The notes beneath the pieces were generated by a model. It was not told the DNA's origin. It was given only the letters and a program-made list of their open reading frames with translations, and searched no databases. Shown in pieces: positions 1 to 8,546 of a stretch of DNA of 64,000 nucleotides; within the stretch, counting starts at the first letter, position 1, and every line of letters begins with the position of its first letter. The DNA is from Bradyrhizobium betae. Lineage in GTDB: Bacteria > Pseudomonadota > Alphaproteobacteria > Rhizobiales > Xanthobacteraceae. The DNA lies in contig NZ_CP044543.1 of the NCBI RefSeq assembly GCF_008932115.1, forward strand, positions 1,488,001 through 1,552,000, written 5' to 3'. The translations under genes and the position numbers were made by a program.

Positions 1-110
1 AAATTGCCGCTGATGCGGCAAGGCTTTCCCGGAACATTGCGAAGGGGGCATGCATTGGCCAACCGGTCGCGCCGCTGGCGCCGGCTGAAATCATGTCCAA
101 GGAGTTTTGC

Positions 111-464
111 ATGCGGAACAGGATTCTTGCTCTTGCAGCGCTCGCGGCCGCGATCGGTTCGCCCGTCGCGGCGCAGGCGCAAACCGGAATCACAGTGGGA
201 CGCGCGCCCGTCGTGGTCGATAGTGGCCCGACGATTGCGGTCGAACAGCGGCCGGCCTTCCGAGACTATGTCGTCGAACAACGTGTACCGGCCTTCAGCA
301 TTCCAGATCGCGTGGTGGTCGGCAGCACCTTACCCGAGAGCGGCGTCACCTATTATGACGTACCGCAACGTTTCGGCGCCACGACCTATCGCTACACCGT
401 CGTGAACGGCGCGACCGTGCTGGTCGAGCCGCGTTCGCGGCGCATCGTCGAGGTGATGGACTAG
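111..464 (+). CDS. Small secreted DUF1236-type protein
   Basis: This is a 117-residue protein with a clear signal peptide: residues 1-24 are a short basic start, a hydrophobic Ala/Leu stretch and an AQA-type cleavage site. The C-terminal part (YRYTVVNGATVLVEP followed by RRIVEVMD) is the signature of DUF1236, a family of short periplasmic proteins common in Bradyrhizobium and of unknown function. I chose the ATG at 111 rather than the one at 93 because AAGGAG sits just upstream of 111 and the signal peptide then starts cleanly. A strong hairpin with a T-run follows at 591-629. The family assignment is fairly sure; no role can be given. Confidence 0.8.
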   Translation: MRNRILALAALAAAIGSPVAAQAQTGITVGRAPVVVDSGPTIAVEQRPAFRDYVVEQRVPAFSIPDRVVVGSTLPESGVTYYDVPQRFGATTYRYTVVNGATVLVEPRSRRIVEVMD

Positions 465-590
465 CTCTTGTTTGGACGCGTTTTCGTCACGCGAACCAGT
501 CCCCACTTCGCTCGAAAACGCTCTGCACAACTCGATGTCCGGCGCGTCACTTCAATCAGGCTGGCGCGTGCAGCTTGTTGCGGACATCAG

Positions 591-629
591 GCCCCGCCCG
601 GTCTTCCCCCCGCCGGGTGGGGCTTTTTT
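591..629 (+). terminator. Rho-independent terminator
   Basis: An 11-bp GC-rich stem (GCCCCGCCCGG at 591-601 pairing with CCGGGTGGGGC at 613-623, one G-T pair) is followed directly by six T residues. It lies downstream of the DUF1236 gene and points the right way to end its transcript. Confidence 0.8.
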
Positions 630-631
630 GC

Positions 632-734
632 GTCATTCCGGGGCGCGCCACTTGGCGCGAGCCCGGAATCCATTTCTCAACGTCACGCGCGGCACGATGG
701 ATTCCGGGTTCGCGCTTCGCGCGCCCCGGAATGA
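632..734. repeat. Intergenic palindromic repeat, family A copy 1
   Basis: The ends are inverted copies (GTCATTCCGGGGCGCG at the left, CGCGCCCCGGAATGAT at the right), with a second inner pair around GGAATCCAT and ATGGATTCC. Near-identical elements occur at 17131, 35102 and 54291, with a shortened one at 61408. It fills the gap between two convergent genes. Confidence 0.85.
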
Positions 735-761
735 TAGTGGTGTTTGCCGCGCGACTGTGCC

Positions 762-2867
762 TCAATCCTGGATCTTCGAGAAATCCGCCACCGCCCGCGT
801 GGCGCTGCGGATCTCGTTCAGCAGCTTCAGGCGGTTCTCACGCACCTTCGCATCGTCGTCATTGACGCGAACTTTTTCGAAGAACGCATCGACCGGCGGA
901 CGCAGCTTTGCCATCGCGGTCATCGCCGCGGCAAAGTCTTCCCTGGCGACCGCGGCACTTGCTTCCGCCGTCACCTCGCCGATCGCCTTCGCCAGCGCCT
1001 TCTCCTCGTCGAGGCCATAGAGCGCAGCATCGGGCGCGCCATCGAAGCTGCGCTTGTCCTTCTTCTCCTCGATGCCGAGGATATTGCTGGCGCGCTTGAT
1101 GCCGGCGAGCAGGTTCTTGCCGTCGTCGGTCTCAAGGAATTTGCCGAGCGCATCGACACGGCGAACGACCATCAGGAGATCGTCCTGGCCGCCGAGCGCG
1201 AACACGGCGTCGACGAGATCGTGACGTGCGCCCTGCTCGCGCAGCTGAACTTTCAGGCGGTCTGCGAAGAAGGCGAGCAGATCGCTCGAAAGCTTCTGCG
1301 CATTGGCAGCCTTCACCGACAGACCGGCGAGTGCCGACGACGCCACCTTGGTGAGCGACAGACGCAGCGCGTTCTCGGCAATCAGCCTGATCACACCCAG
1401 CGCCGCGCGACGCAGCGCGTAGGGGTCCTTGCTCCCCGTCGGCTTCTCGTCGATCGCCCAGAACCCGACGAGCGTGTCGATCTTGTCCGCCAACGCGACC
1501 GCGACGCTGACCGGATCGGTCGGCACGCGATCCGCGGGCCCCTGCGGCTTGTAGTGCTCTTCGCAGGCGGCGGCTACGGACTCATCCTCGCCCTGGGCCA
1601 GCGCGTAGTACTTGCCCATCAGGCCCTGCACTTCAGGAAATTCGCCGACGACCTCCGTCAGCAAATCCGCCTTTGCCAGATGCGCGGCACGCGTCGCTTT
1701 GGCGACATCGGCGCCGACCAGCGGCGCGATCTCCGCCGCAAGCCGCTCGATACGCTTGATGCGCGCGGCCTGCGTGCCAAGCTTCTCGTGGAACACGATC
1801 TGCTCGAACTTCGGCAGACGCTCTTCCAGCTTCGTCTTCAGGTCCGTCTCGTAGAAGAACTTCGCATCGCTCAGCCGCGCGCGGATCACGCGCTCGTTGC
1901 CGGCAATGATGGTCTTGCCGCCGTCGGTGGCCTCGATGTTGGCGACCAGGATGAACTTGTTGGCGAGCTTGCCCTGATTGCTCTTGGGATCGCTGACGAC
2001 GAAGCACTTCTGGTTGTTGCGGATGGTGGCGCGGATCACTTCCGCGGGCGTCGCCAGGAATTCCGGCTCGAACGAGCCCATCAGCACGACCGGCCATTCG
2101 ACGAGGCCCGCGACCTCGTCGAGCAGGTTCTGGTCCTCGACGAGGTCGAAGCCCTGCGCGAACGCAAGCTGCTTGGCGTCGGTCAGGATGGCGTCCTTGC
2201 GGCGCTCGGGGTCGAGCACGACCTTCGCGGCAAGCAGCTTCGCGTCGTAGTCCTCGAACCGGCGGACAGAAATCGCATCCGGCGCCATGAAACGATGGCC
2301 GTAGGTGGTCTGGCCGCTCTCGATGCCGTCCACCGCAAACTTCACGACATCGGGATCTTCGGTCTCGAGCCCGAAGGTCGCCGTGATCGCGTGCAGCGGA
2401 CGCACCCAGTTGAGCGAGCCGGGCTTGCCGGACCGCGCGCCCCAGCGCATCGATTTCGGCCAGGGGAAGGTGCGGATGATCACCGGCAGAATCTCGGCGA
2501 GCACGTCGATCGCGGCGCGGCCGGGTTTCTCGATCAGCGCGATGTAGAAATCACCCTTGGGGTCGCGCTGGATCTTGGCTTCGTCAAGTGAAGCAAGGCC
2601 CGTCGCCTTCAGAAAACCCTGCACGGCAGCATCGGGTGCGCCCATTTTCGGTCCGCGGCGCTCGGTCTTGAGGTCGGGCTGGCGCGCGGGAATGCCGTGC
2701 ACGGTGAGCGCGAGGCGGCGCGGCGTCGCGAAGGCCTTGGCGCCTTCGTAGACCAGGCCTTCGGCGACGAGCTTGTCGGTGACCATGCGGCGCAGATCGT
2801 CGGCCGCCTTGGCCTGCATGCGCGCGGGGATTTCTTCCGAGAAGAGTTCAAGCAAAAGATCGGGCAT
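762..2867 (-). CDS. glyS: Glycyl-tRNA synthetase beta subunit
   Basis: This 701-residue protein is the beta chain of the bacterial alpha2beta2 glycyl-tRNA synthetase, which charges tRNA-Gly in the cytoplasm. The N-terminus ([17 protein letters not shown]) is the family hallmark, and length and C-terminal anticodon-binding region agree with GlyS. The start at 2867 is fixed by this motif; the open frame runs 50 codons further upstream into glyQ but that part has no family similarity. Its ATG overlaps the glyQ stop by one base (TGATG), so the two subunits are very probably translationally coupled. Confidence 0.97.
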   Translation of the reverse strand: MPDLLLELFSEEIPARMQAKAADDLRRMVTDKLVAEGLVYEGAKAFATPRRLALTVHGIPARQPDLKTERRGPKMGAPDAAVQGFLKATGLASLDEAKIQRDPKGDFYIALIEKPGRAAIDVLAEILPVIIRTFPWPKSMRWGARSGKPGSLNWVRPLHAITATFGLETEDPDVVKFAVDGIESGQTTYGHRFMAPDAISVRRFEDYDAKLLAAKVVLDPERRKDAILTDAKQLAFAQGFDLVEDQNLLDEVAGLVEWPVVLMGSFEPEFLATPAEVIRATIRNNQKCFVVSDPKSNQGKLANKFILVANIEATDGGKTIIAGNERVIRARLSDAKFFYETDLKTKLEERLPKFEQIVFHEKLGTQAARIKRIERLAAEIAPLVGADVAKATRAAHLAKADLLTEVVGEFPEVQGLMGKYYALAQGEDESVAAACEEHYKPQGPADRVPTDPVSVAVALADKIDTLVGFWAIDEKPTGSKDPYALRRAALGVIRLIAENALRLSLTKVASSALAGLSVKAANAQKLSSDLLAFFADRLKVQLREQGARHDLVDAVFALGGQDDLLMVVRRVDALGKFLETDDGKNLLAGIKRASNILGIEEKKDKRSFDGAPDAALYGLDEEKALAKAIGEVTAEASAAVAREDFAAAMTAMAKLRPPVDAFFEKVRVNDDDAKVRENRLKLLNEIRSATRAVADFSKIQD

Positions 2868-3802
2868 CAGGCCGCTCCGCCCGCTTCGGTATGGATCCAG
2901 GCCTCGCCGCAGGCTTTTGCCAATTCGCGCACACGCAGAATGTAGCTCTGCCGCTCGGTCACCGAGATCACGCCACGGGCGTCGAGCAGGTTGAAGACGT
3001 GGCTTGCCTTGATGCACTGGTCATAGGCCGGCAGCGCCATCAGATGCGCCTCGCGCTTGCCGTCCTTCCAGCCTGCCTCCAGGTACTTTCTGCACGCGCC
3101 TTCCGCCATCTTGAACTGCTCGAACAGCATCGCGGTGTCGGCGACTTCGAAATTGTGTTTCGAGTATTCCCGCTCAGCCTGCAGGAAGACGTCGCCATAG
3201 GTGACCCTGGCGTCGCCGTCGCGGCCGTTGAAGTTCAGGTCATAGACGCGGTCGACGCCCTGCACATACATCGCGAGGCGTTCGAGCCCGTAGGTGAGCT
3301 CGCCGGCGACCGGCGCGCATTCGAAGCCTGCGACCTGCTGGAAATAAGTGAACTGGCTGACTTCCATGCCGTCGCACCAGCACTCCCAGCCGAGGCCCCA
3401 GGCCCCCAGCGTCGGGCTCTCCCAGTCGTCCTCGACGAAGCGGATGTCGTGCACGGCCGAATCGATGCCGATCGCGGCGAGCGACTTCAGGTACAGCTCC
3501 TGAAGGTTGGGCGGCGACGGCTTCATGATCACCTGGAACTGGTAGTAGTGCTGCATCCGGTTCGGATTCTCGCCGTAGCGGCCGTCCTTGGGCCGACGCG
3601 ACGGCTGCACATAGGCCGCGTTCCAGGGCTTGGGGCCAAGGGCGCGCAAGGTGGTCGCCGGATGGAAGGTGCCTGCGCCCATCTCCATGTCGTAGGGCTG
3701 CAGGATCACGCAGCCCTGCTCGGCCCAGAACCGCTGGAGCGCGAGGATGAAGCCCTGGAACGAGCGTTCCGGGCGCATATGGGCGGGCAATGAGGCGTCC
3801 AT
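2867..3802 (-). CDS. glyQ: Glycyl-tRNA synthetase alpha subunit
   Basis: This 311-residue catalytic alpha chain of glycyl-tRNA synthetase activates glycine with ATP and works with GlyS. It contains the typical GlyQ stretches [38 protein letters not shown] and [19 protein letters not shown] near the N-terminus. The start at 3802 ([17 protein letters not shown]) is preferred because the 50 upstream codons are unlike any GlyQ. It is the first gene of a glyQ-glyS operon with a one-base overlap. Upstream lies a palindromic repeat at 3919-4014, so the promoter is probably between 3803 and 3918. Confidence 0.97.
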   Translation of the reverse strand: MDASLPAHMRPERSFQGFILALQRFWAEQGCVILQPYDMEMGAGTFHPATTLRALGPKPWNAAYVQPSRRPKDGRYGENPNRMQHYYQFQVIMKPSPPNLQELYLKSLAAIGIDSAVHDIRFVEDDWESPTLGAWGLGWECWCDGMEVSQFTYFQQVAGFECAPVAGELTYGLERLAMYVQGVDRVYDLNFNGRDGDARVTYGDVFLQAEREYSKHNFEVADTAMLFEQFKMAEGACRKYLEAGWKDGKREAHLMALPAYDQCIKASHVFNLLDARGVISVTERQSYILRVRELAKACGEAWIHTEAGGAA

Positions 3803-3918
3803 CGTCAGATCAGGCTCTCGCGGGGGTTTTGAATCGCGCGGGACCGTATCGACGGCGGGAATGGGAATCAAGGCGAAGGGGGTGGATTCAGGCCGAATGG
3901 CCATCGCCGGAGCGCGGT

Positions 3919-4014
3919 GCCGTAGGGTGGGCAAAGCGAAGCGTGCCCACATCTACATCTGCGCCGAGAAAGGTGGTGGGCACGGCGCAAAAGCGCCTTT
4001 GCCCACCCTACGGC
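3919..4014. repeat. Intergenic palindromic repeat, family B copy 1
   Basis: The ends form a long inverted repeat: GCCGTAGGGTGGGCAAAGC at the left and its near complement GCGCCTTTGCCCACCCTACGGC at the right, with an inner GTGCCCAC/GTGGGCAC pair. A second copy is at 11365-11463. As RNA it could fold into one long hairpin. Confidence 0.85.
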
Positions 4015-4031
4015 AGAGGTGTGTGAGGCCC

Positions 4032-4223
4032 CTAACCCGGCCGGTAAGCCCCGGTCACGGGGTCCTGCTTCAGCGTCTTGATATCCCCGGCATGGGCGGC
4101 CTCGGCGACGCGCGAGAGGCGCATCTCCTCCAGCTCATGGTTGATCCGGACAGCGGTCTTGTAGGCCCAGCGGACCACGGCAAGCCCACCCAGGACGCCC
4201 GCGAAAGCGACGAACGGCGGCAT
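4032..4223 (-). CDS. Small membrane protein, unknown
   Basis: A 63-residue protein that starts at an ATG with AAGGAA about ten bases upstream. Residues 3-20 (FVAFAGVLGGLAVVRWAY) are hydrophobic and could form one membrane helix. The rest is charged and cytoplasmic-looking, ending in a KTLKQDPVTGAYRPG tail. I do not recognise a family with certainty; similar short proteins sit beside the S49 protease in Bradyrhizobium genomes as I recall, but that is memory, not a search. It lies 107 bases downstream of the S49 protease gene on the same strand and could be cotranscribed with it. Confidence 0.6.
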   Translation of the reverse strand: MPPFVAFAGVLGGLAVVRWAYKTAVRINHELEEMRLSRVAEAAHAGDIKTLKQDPVTGAYRPG

Positions 4224-4330
4224 CGGTCGTTCCTTGTTCACAGTGCTCAGCCCCCACACGCATTCTTGCGCAGACCGGGCCGCGCCGCAATTGGCTCGGG
4301 CCGGACCAAATGGCGCGGGAGCAGCTCCGC

Positions 4331-5239
4331 CTAGAACCCGAATTTCGCCCAAATCGCCCGGGTTTCGACCGCCGAGATCAGCTCGTCCGGCAGCCCGGCC
4401 ATTGATTCCGGGGCCGAAAGCTGGCCTGCCCCGGCCGGTCTCCGCCCCAGAAGTCCGGACAGAAGCCCGCCCGGCTGCGCGATCACGGGGGTGAGAACCT
4501 TCTCGCCATAGCGGGCACGAAGAGTTGAGCGGAGGTCGCCGATGCTGTCGGCCAGCCCCAGCGTAACCGCAGTCTCGCCGGCCCAGTATTCGCCCGTGAA
4601 CAGGGTGTCGTCAGCGCCTTTCAGCCGCGCGCCGCGGCTCTCCTTCACCAGCGAAATGAAGATCTGGTGGATCTCGCGCTGGATCGCCTTCAGCTTGGCG
4701 ACGTCATCGGGGTTTTCGGGGAGGAACGGGTCGAGCATCGCCTTGTTTGCGCCGGCGGTATAGAGACGCCGCTCGATGCCGAGCCGCTTGATCGCCTCCT
4801 GGAAACCGAAGCTGCCGCCGACCACGCCGATCGAGCCGAGGATCGAGGACGGATCGCAGATGATCTCGTCGCCAGCGCAGGCGATCATGTAGCCGCCCGA
4901 CGCTGCAACGTCCTCGACGAACACCAGCACCGGAAGCTTCTTCTCCGCCGCGAGCTGCTTGATGCGAAGATAGATCTGGCGCGACTGCACCGGCGAGCCG
5001 CCGGGCGAATTGATCACCAGCGCCACCGCCTTGGCATTCCGCATCGAGAAGGCCCGCTCCAGCACCCGCGCGACGCCCGCGAGCGACATGCCCGGGCGCA
5101 GCGGCGTCACCGCGCCGATCACGCCCGACAGCCGCACCACCGGCACCACCGCCGTGCCGGGCCGGAAGCGCGCCGGCAGATATTGCAGGAGCTTGTCGGC
5201 CAGGCCGGAACTCTCACGATCGTTCAATTGTTCGGCCAT
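4331..5239 (-). CDS. S49 family signal-peptide-peptidase-like protease
   Basis: A 302-residue member of the SppA/SohB clan, which cleaves leftover signal peptides or membrane proteins. The Ser nucleophile is Ser114 in AASGGYM, and the general-base Lys is probably Lys166 in GANKAMLDPF, giving the Ser-Lys dyad of the family. The oxyanion region INSPGG (about residues 76-81) and the GSIGVVGG segment are also present. There is no obvious N-terminal signal or membrane anchor, as in short single-domain members. Upstream (5240-5352) is AT-rich and divergent to a small peptide gene. Confidence 0.9.
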   Translation of the reverse strand: MAEQLNDRESSGLADKLLQYLPARFRPGTAVVPVVRLSGVIGAVTPLRPGMSLAGVARVLERAFSMRNAKAVALVINSPGGSPVQSRQIYLRIKQLAAEKKLPVLVFVEDVAASGGYMIACAGDEIICDPSSILGSIGVVGGSFGFQEAIKRLGIERRLYTAGANKAMLDPFLPENPDDVAKLKAIQREIHQIFISLVKESRGARLKGADDTLFTGEYWAGETAVTLGLADSIGDLRSTLRARYGEKVLTPVIAQPGGLLSGLLGRRPAGAGQLSAPESMAGLPDELISAVETRAIWAKFGF

Positions 5240-5352
5240 GCCGTTACCTCTGATTAACCATTTTTTATCACGCGACTGTCATTGGAAGTGCCTGGAACGT
5301 GTTTTGCAGTTTGTCCGTTGGGAAGCTGCAATGAAGCAGCGGAGGAAACGCC

Positions 5353-5451
5353 ATGAAGATCTATCTGCTGATGCTGCTGATCGGTGCGCTTTTCACGGCG
5401 ATTCGCCTGACATCCGCGCAGGAACAGCAGTCGGAATCGCTTCCGCAGTAG
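5353..5451 (+). CDS. 32-residue hydrophobic peptide, unknown
   Basis: A short gene that is easy to miss: ATG at 5353 is preceded by an excellent ribosome site, GGAGG at 5341-5345 with a 7-base spacer. The product starts MKIYLLMLLIGALFTAIRL and ends TSAQEQQSESLPQ. The first 19 residues are a hydrophobic helix and TSA-Q looks like a signal peptidase site, so it is either a single-pass membrane peptide or a secreted 9-residue tail. The stop at 5451 lies four bases before the end of the convergent methyltransferase gene. Function unknown. The strong ribosome site and signal-like design make translation plausible but unproven. Confidence 0.5.
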   Translation: MKIYLLMLLIGALFTAIRLTSAQEQQSESLPQ

Positions 5452-5455
5452 GCTT

Positions 5456-6223
5456 TCACGGCTCCGCCAGCGGCAACACTGCCCTCCCCTCCAGAACTTC
5501 CATCACCTCTTTTTTAGGCAGGCGTGACTCTTCGTTAAGCATGAGGCCCGGCAGCAATCGCGTCGGGGCCCGGCCGCCTTTGACCGCGCGCACCAGCACG
5601 CGGATCGCCGGCCGAGCCGCCTCGCCATGAACCGGCAGGATCGACAGGCTGCCGAAGCCGCGTGACAGCGCTGCCAAGATCTCCGCGATCCCATCTGCAC
5701 GCCAGATCAATGTCAGCGCGCCATTCGATCGGAGGATGCGCCGCGCCGCATGTACCCAGGCATCCAGCGTCTCGCTCGTTGCCACATGCGCGACATGGCG
5801 CGCCTGATCCGGCGAGCCGCGGTGGCGTGCCGGATCGTTGAAAGGCGGGTTCATCAGCACCGCATCGACGCTGTCAGGCAAGAGCCCCTGGTCCGCAAAG
5901 GCCGACGCATCGGCCGTGACATCGAGCACGATCGTCTCGGCTGCAATCGCATTCGCCGCCGCATTGGCGCGCGCAAGCTGCGCGAGTTCCGGATCGATTT
6001 CGACCAGGCTGAGGCTGATCCCCGCCACGCGCCGGGCGAGCGCCAGCCCGGCCGTGCCTACGCCGGCGCCAAGATCGACCACGCGGTCGCCAGCCCTCGC
6101 CTCCGTCGCCGCCGCGAGCAGGATGGCGTCATGGCCGGCGCGGTGGCCGGACCGCTTCTGCTTCAGCCGCAATCGGCCGCCGAGAAAGGCGTCCTCGGTG
6201 ATGTCTGCCGGCGCCTCAATCAT
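5456..6223 (-). CDS. TrmN6-like class I methyltransferase
   Basis: A 255-residue SAM-dependent methyltransferase. Residues 47-57 (DRVVDLGAGVG) form motif I for SAM binding, and NPPF at 125-128 is the catalytic motif IV of N6-adenine/amino methyltransferases. The N-terminal ITEDAFLGGRLRLKQ and RSGHRAGHDAILLAA segment is typical of the tRNA1(Val) A37 methyltransferase TrmN6/YfiC group, so methylation of an adenine in tRNA is the likely reaction. I started it at 6223 (MIEAPADITED), because the upstream codons overlap the DUF2007 gene. It overlaps that gene by eight bases and is probably its operon partner. Confidence 0.85.
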   Translation of the reverse strand: MIEAPADITEDAFLGGRLRLKQKRSGHRAGHDAILLAAATEARAGDRVVDLGAGVGTAGLALARRVAGISLSLVEIDPELAQLARANAAANAIAAETIVLDVTADASAFADQGLLPDSVDAVLMNPPFNDPARHRGSPDQARHVAHVATSETLDAWVHAARRILRSNGALTLIWRADGIAEILAALSRGFGSLSILPVHGEAARPAIRVLVRAVKGGRAPTRLLPGLMLNEESRLPKKEVMEVLEGRAVLPLAEP

Positions 6224-6443
6224 CGCCGCGCAATTCGTAGGCGAGGCCGGCCTCGGTGAGGAGCACCCTGGCCTCGAGTGCGTCGTCCTCATGGACCAGA
6301 ATCCGCCGCGGCAGGATGCCGAGCGAGCCCTCGATGATGCTCATGTTCTGGTCCAGCACCAGATGATGGATATTGGCGCCGTCGAGCAGCGCGCCGATCG
6401 CTGACACCAGCACCATATCGTTGGTCCGAACCAGTTCGCGCAA
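6216..6443 (-). CDS. DUF2007 domain protein
   Basis: A 75-residue protein of the DUF2007 (putative signal-transducing) family. It begins RELVRTNDMVLVSAIGALL and includes VLDQNMSIIEGSLGILPRR and VHEDD. No ATG fits: the start chosen is the TTG at 6443, which has AGGAGA seven bases upstream and gives the usual family N-terminus. A longer reading to 6485 adds 14 residues not found in the family. It overlaps the downstream methyltransferase start by eight bases, so the two are likely translated together. Molecular role unknown. Confidence 0.8.
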   Translation of the reverse strand: MRELVRTNDMVLVSAIGALLDGANIHHLVLDQNMSIIEGSLGILPRRILVHEDDALEARVLLTEAGLAYELRGDD

Positions 6444-6573
6444 AGCAGGTCTCCTGCCTGAAGGGGTTAAAGCGGCAAATGTCAATGGTTCCGCAGCACT
6501 TGCCGCATCCGCCTCCAGTTTCTATTGTATTTCCATCAGAATAGCCCCTCCGGGGCAAATATTGGAGACCGGC

Positions 6574-7581
6574 GTGGCCGTCATCGTACCTTTCGAAACT
6601 CCCGGCGCGTCGATCGAAGAGCTGGTTGCCCTTGTCGCCGGTGACATGGAGCGCGTCAACGCCACGATCCTGTCGCGGACCGGTTCTGACGTGACCATGA
6701 TCCCGGAGGTCGCCAACCATCTGATCTCCTCCGGCGGCAAGCGCCTGCGCCCGATGCTGACGCTCGCCATGGCCAACCTCGCCGGCTACACCGGCGACGG
6801 CCACATCAAGCTCGCGGCGTCCGTCGAGTTCATGCACACCGCGACCCTGCTCCACGACGACGTTGTCGACGAGAGCGAGATGCGCCGCGGCAAGCTGTCG
6901 GCGCGCATGCTCTGGGGCAACGAGGCGAGCGTGCTTGTCGGCGACTTCCTGCTCGGCCAGGCGTTTCGCATGATGGTCGAGGTCGGCTCGCTGCGTGCGC
7001 TCGATATTCTTTCGGCGGCCGCCGCCACCATCGCCGAGGGCGAGGTGATGCAGCTTGCGGCTGCCAAGAACACCGCGACCACCGAGGACGAATATCTCGC
7101 CGTGATCCGCGGCAAGACCGCCGAGCTGTTCGCCGCCGCCTGCGAGGTCGGCCCTGTGATCGCCAACCGACCGAAGGCGGAGCAGACCGCCTGCCGCTCG
7201 GTCGGCATGAATCTCGGCATCGCCTTCCAGCTCGTCGACGACGTGCTCGACTATGGCGGCAAGAGCGCAAAGCTCGGCAAGAACACCGGCGACGATTTCC
7301 GCGAGGGCAAGATCACGCTGCCCGTCGTGCTCGCCTTCCGCCGCGGCAACGACACCGAGCGCGCCTTCTGGATCAAGGCGCTGGAGCGCGGCGAGATCGG
7401 CGACACCGACCTCGACCACGCCATCGGCCTGATGAACAAGCACCGCGCGCTGGAAGACACGCTGAGCCGCGCCCAGCACTACGGCGCCATGGCGGTGGAC
7501 GCGCTGGCGCTGTTCCCGTCCTCGCCGATGAAGAGCGCGCTGGAGCAGGTCGTGGCGTTCTGCCTGGCGCGGTCGCATTAG
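6574..7581 (+). CDS. ispB: Long-chain polyprenyl diphosphate synthase
   Basis: A 335-residue trans-prenyltransferase that chains isopentenyl diphosphate units, most likely making the decaprenyl or octaprenyl side chain of ubiquinone. Both Asp-rich motifs are present: DDVVD at 95-99 and DDVLD at 222-226, with GGKRLRP at 54-60 for substrate binding. The small residues before the first motif (HTATLLHDD) fit a long-chain enzyme. The start is the GTG at 6574, preceded by GGAGA, and gives the usual MAVIVPFE N-terminus. It is transcribed away from the DUF2007/methyltransferase pair. Confidence 0.93.
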   Translation: MAVIVPFETPGASIEELVALVAGDMERVNATILSRTGSDVTMIPEVANHLISSGGKRLRPMLTLAMANLAGYTGDGHIKLAASVEFMHTATLLHDDVVDESEMRRGKLSARMLWGNEASVLVGDFLLGQAFRMMVEVGSLRALDILSAAAATIAEGEVMQLAAAKNTATTEDEYLAVIRGKTAELFAAACEVGPVIANRPKAEQTACRSVGMNLGIAFQLVDDVLDYGGKSAKLGKNTGDDFREGKITLPVVLAFRRGNDTERAFWIKALERGEIGDTDLDHAIGLMNKHRALEDTLSRAQHYGAMAVDALALFPSSPMKSALEQVVAFCLARSH

Positions 7582-7620
7582 GCGCCGATACTCATATCGC
7601 TTTCGCACCGCCGTTAATCC

Positions 7621-7745
7621 TGTCATCCTGAGGCGCTCGCGTAGCGAGCCTCGAAGGATGCACGGCCGAGATGCAGCCGGGCTGTCGCCTTTCGAGGCTC
7701 GCCCAGCGACGCCAACGCGTCGCCAGACGAGCGCCTCAGGGTGAC
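7621..7745. repeat. Intergenic palindromic repeat, family C copy 1
   Basis: Left end GTCATCCTGAGGCGCTCG and right end CGAGCGCCTCAGGGTGAC are inverted copies, with an inner GCGAGCCTCGAAGG/CCTTTCGAGGCTCGC-like pair. A related element is at 32477-32599. It occupies the first half of the 448-base gap after ispB. Confidence 0.85.
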
Positions 7746-7773
7746 GGCGATGGAGGGGTGCGCGCTGCTCCAT

Positions 7774-7893
7774 CCCCCGGACGCGCTGCAGCGTGAAACG
7801 CTGCTGCGCTGAGCCGGGACCCACCCGACACCACACCAACATGGGCCCCGGCTCTGCAGCGCACCGCCAAGAGGCGCTGCGCTGCGTCCGGGG
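7774..7893. repeat. Palindromic repeat after ispB, single copy here
   Basis: Left arm CCCCCGGACGCGCTGCAGCG and right arm CGCTGCGCTGCGTCCGGGG are imperfect inverted copies about 120 bases apart, with inner GAGCCGGGACCCA and TGGGCCCCGGCTC arms. Together with the family C element it fills the ispB-HxlR gap, so no gene is expected between 7582 and 8029. Confidence 0.7.
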
Positions 7894-7993
7894 CACGCGA
7901 GTGGTTTGCTAGACGGCCAACTCATGTCTCATCAGATATGGTCTCGCATTCTCGCGGCCCGCTCCCCCGCGCCTGCGACCGGCGGCCCAGTCA

Positions 7994-8008
7994 CTTGCTT
8001 TTTGCAAG
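7994..8008. promoter_or_regulatory. Inverted repeat, candidate HxlR operator
   Basis: CTTGC-TTTTT-GCAAG, a perfect five-base inverted repeat, lies 21 bases before the HxlR start codon. The position suits autoregulation; the shape (TTGC/GCAA half-sites) resembles sites described for some HxlR proteins. Confidence 0.5.
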
Positions 8009-8029
8009 CCACTCTCCTACCTTCCCGCC

Positions 8030-8545
8030 ATGCAGCCCAAATCGTCCTCCATCCTGGAATGCCCGGTCGGCCGCGCCGTGGAGACCGTCGGCGAATGGTG
8101 GAGCATCCTGATCCTGCGGGACGCGTTCCAGGGCGCCACGAAGTTCGACGAGTTCTCGCAGAGCCTCGGGATCGCCCCGAACATCCTGTCGCGGCGGCTT
8201 GCGCATCTCACCGCGAGCGGCATGTTCGTGCGACGGCGCTATCATGAGCGGCCGCCGCGTTACGAATATGTGCTGACGGACAAGGCGCGGGATTTCTTTC
8301 CCGTGATCGTGGCGCTGCTTGCCTGGGGCAACAGGCATCTGGCGCCGAAGGGCGAATCCATCGTGCTGGCGAACCGCGACGATCGTCGCCCGCTCGATCC
8401 TGTGGTCGTCGATGCCACCGACATGCGCCCGATTACACTTGCCGATGCGGTCGTCATCGCGGGGCCGCGCGCAAGCCGCGGGATGCGCGCGCGGCTCGCC
8501 TCGCTCAAGGCCATGAACCCGGCGGTCGCGCCGGCCGGAGACTGA
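8030..8545 (+). CDS. HxlR family transcriptional regulator
   Basis: A 171-residue winged helix-turn-helix regulator. The N-terminal CPVGRAVETVGEWWSILILRDAFQGATKFDEF and LGIAPNILSRRL stretches are the HxlR DNA-binding domain (about residues 11-105). Residues 106-171 are a non-conserved tail. Only one base separates its stop from the FabF-like gene, so the pair is almost certainly cotranscribed, and the regulator may act on its own operon through the inverted repeat at 7994-8008. The ligand or signal is unknown; HxlR proteins often answer to aldehydes, quinones or redox stress. Confidence 0.9.
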   Translation: MQPKSSSILECPVGRAVETVGEWWSILILRDAFQGATKFDEFSQSLGIAPNILSRRLAHLTASGMFVRRRYHERPPRYEYVLTDKARDFFPVIVALLAWGNRHLAPKGESIVLANRDDRRPLDPVVVDATDMRPITLADAVVIAGPRASRGMRARLASLKAMNPAVAPAGD

Positions 8546-8546
8546 C

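Noticed and set aside
632..734. Repeat elements as part of a CRISPR array
   Set aside because: The copies are tens of kilobases apart, palindromic over about 100 bases, and not separated by regular spacers; no cas genes are present.
744..2591. Open frame of 615 codons opposite glyS
   Set aside because: Antisense shadow of glyS, low-complexity composition, no ribosome site.
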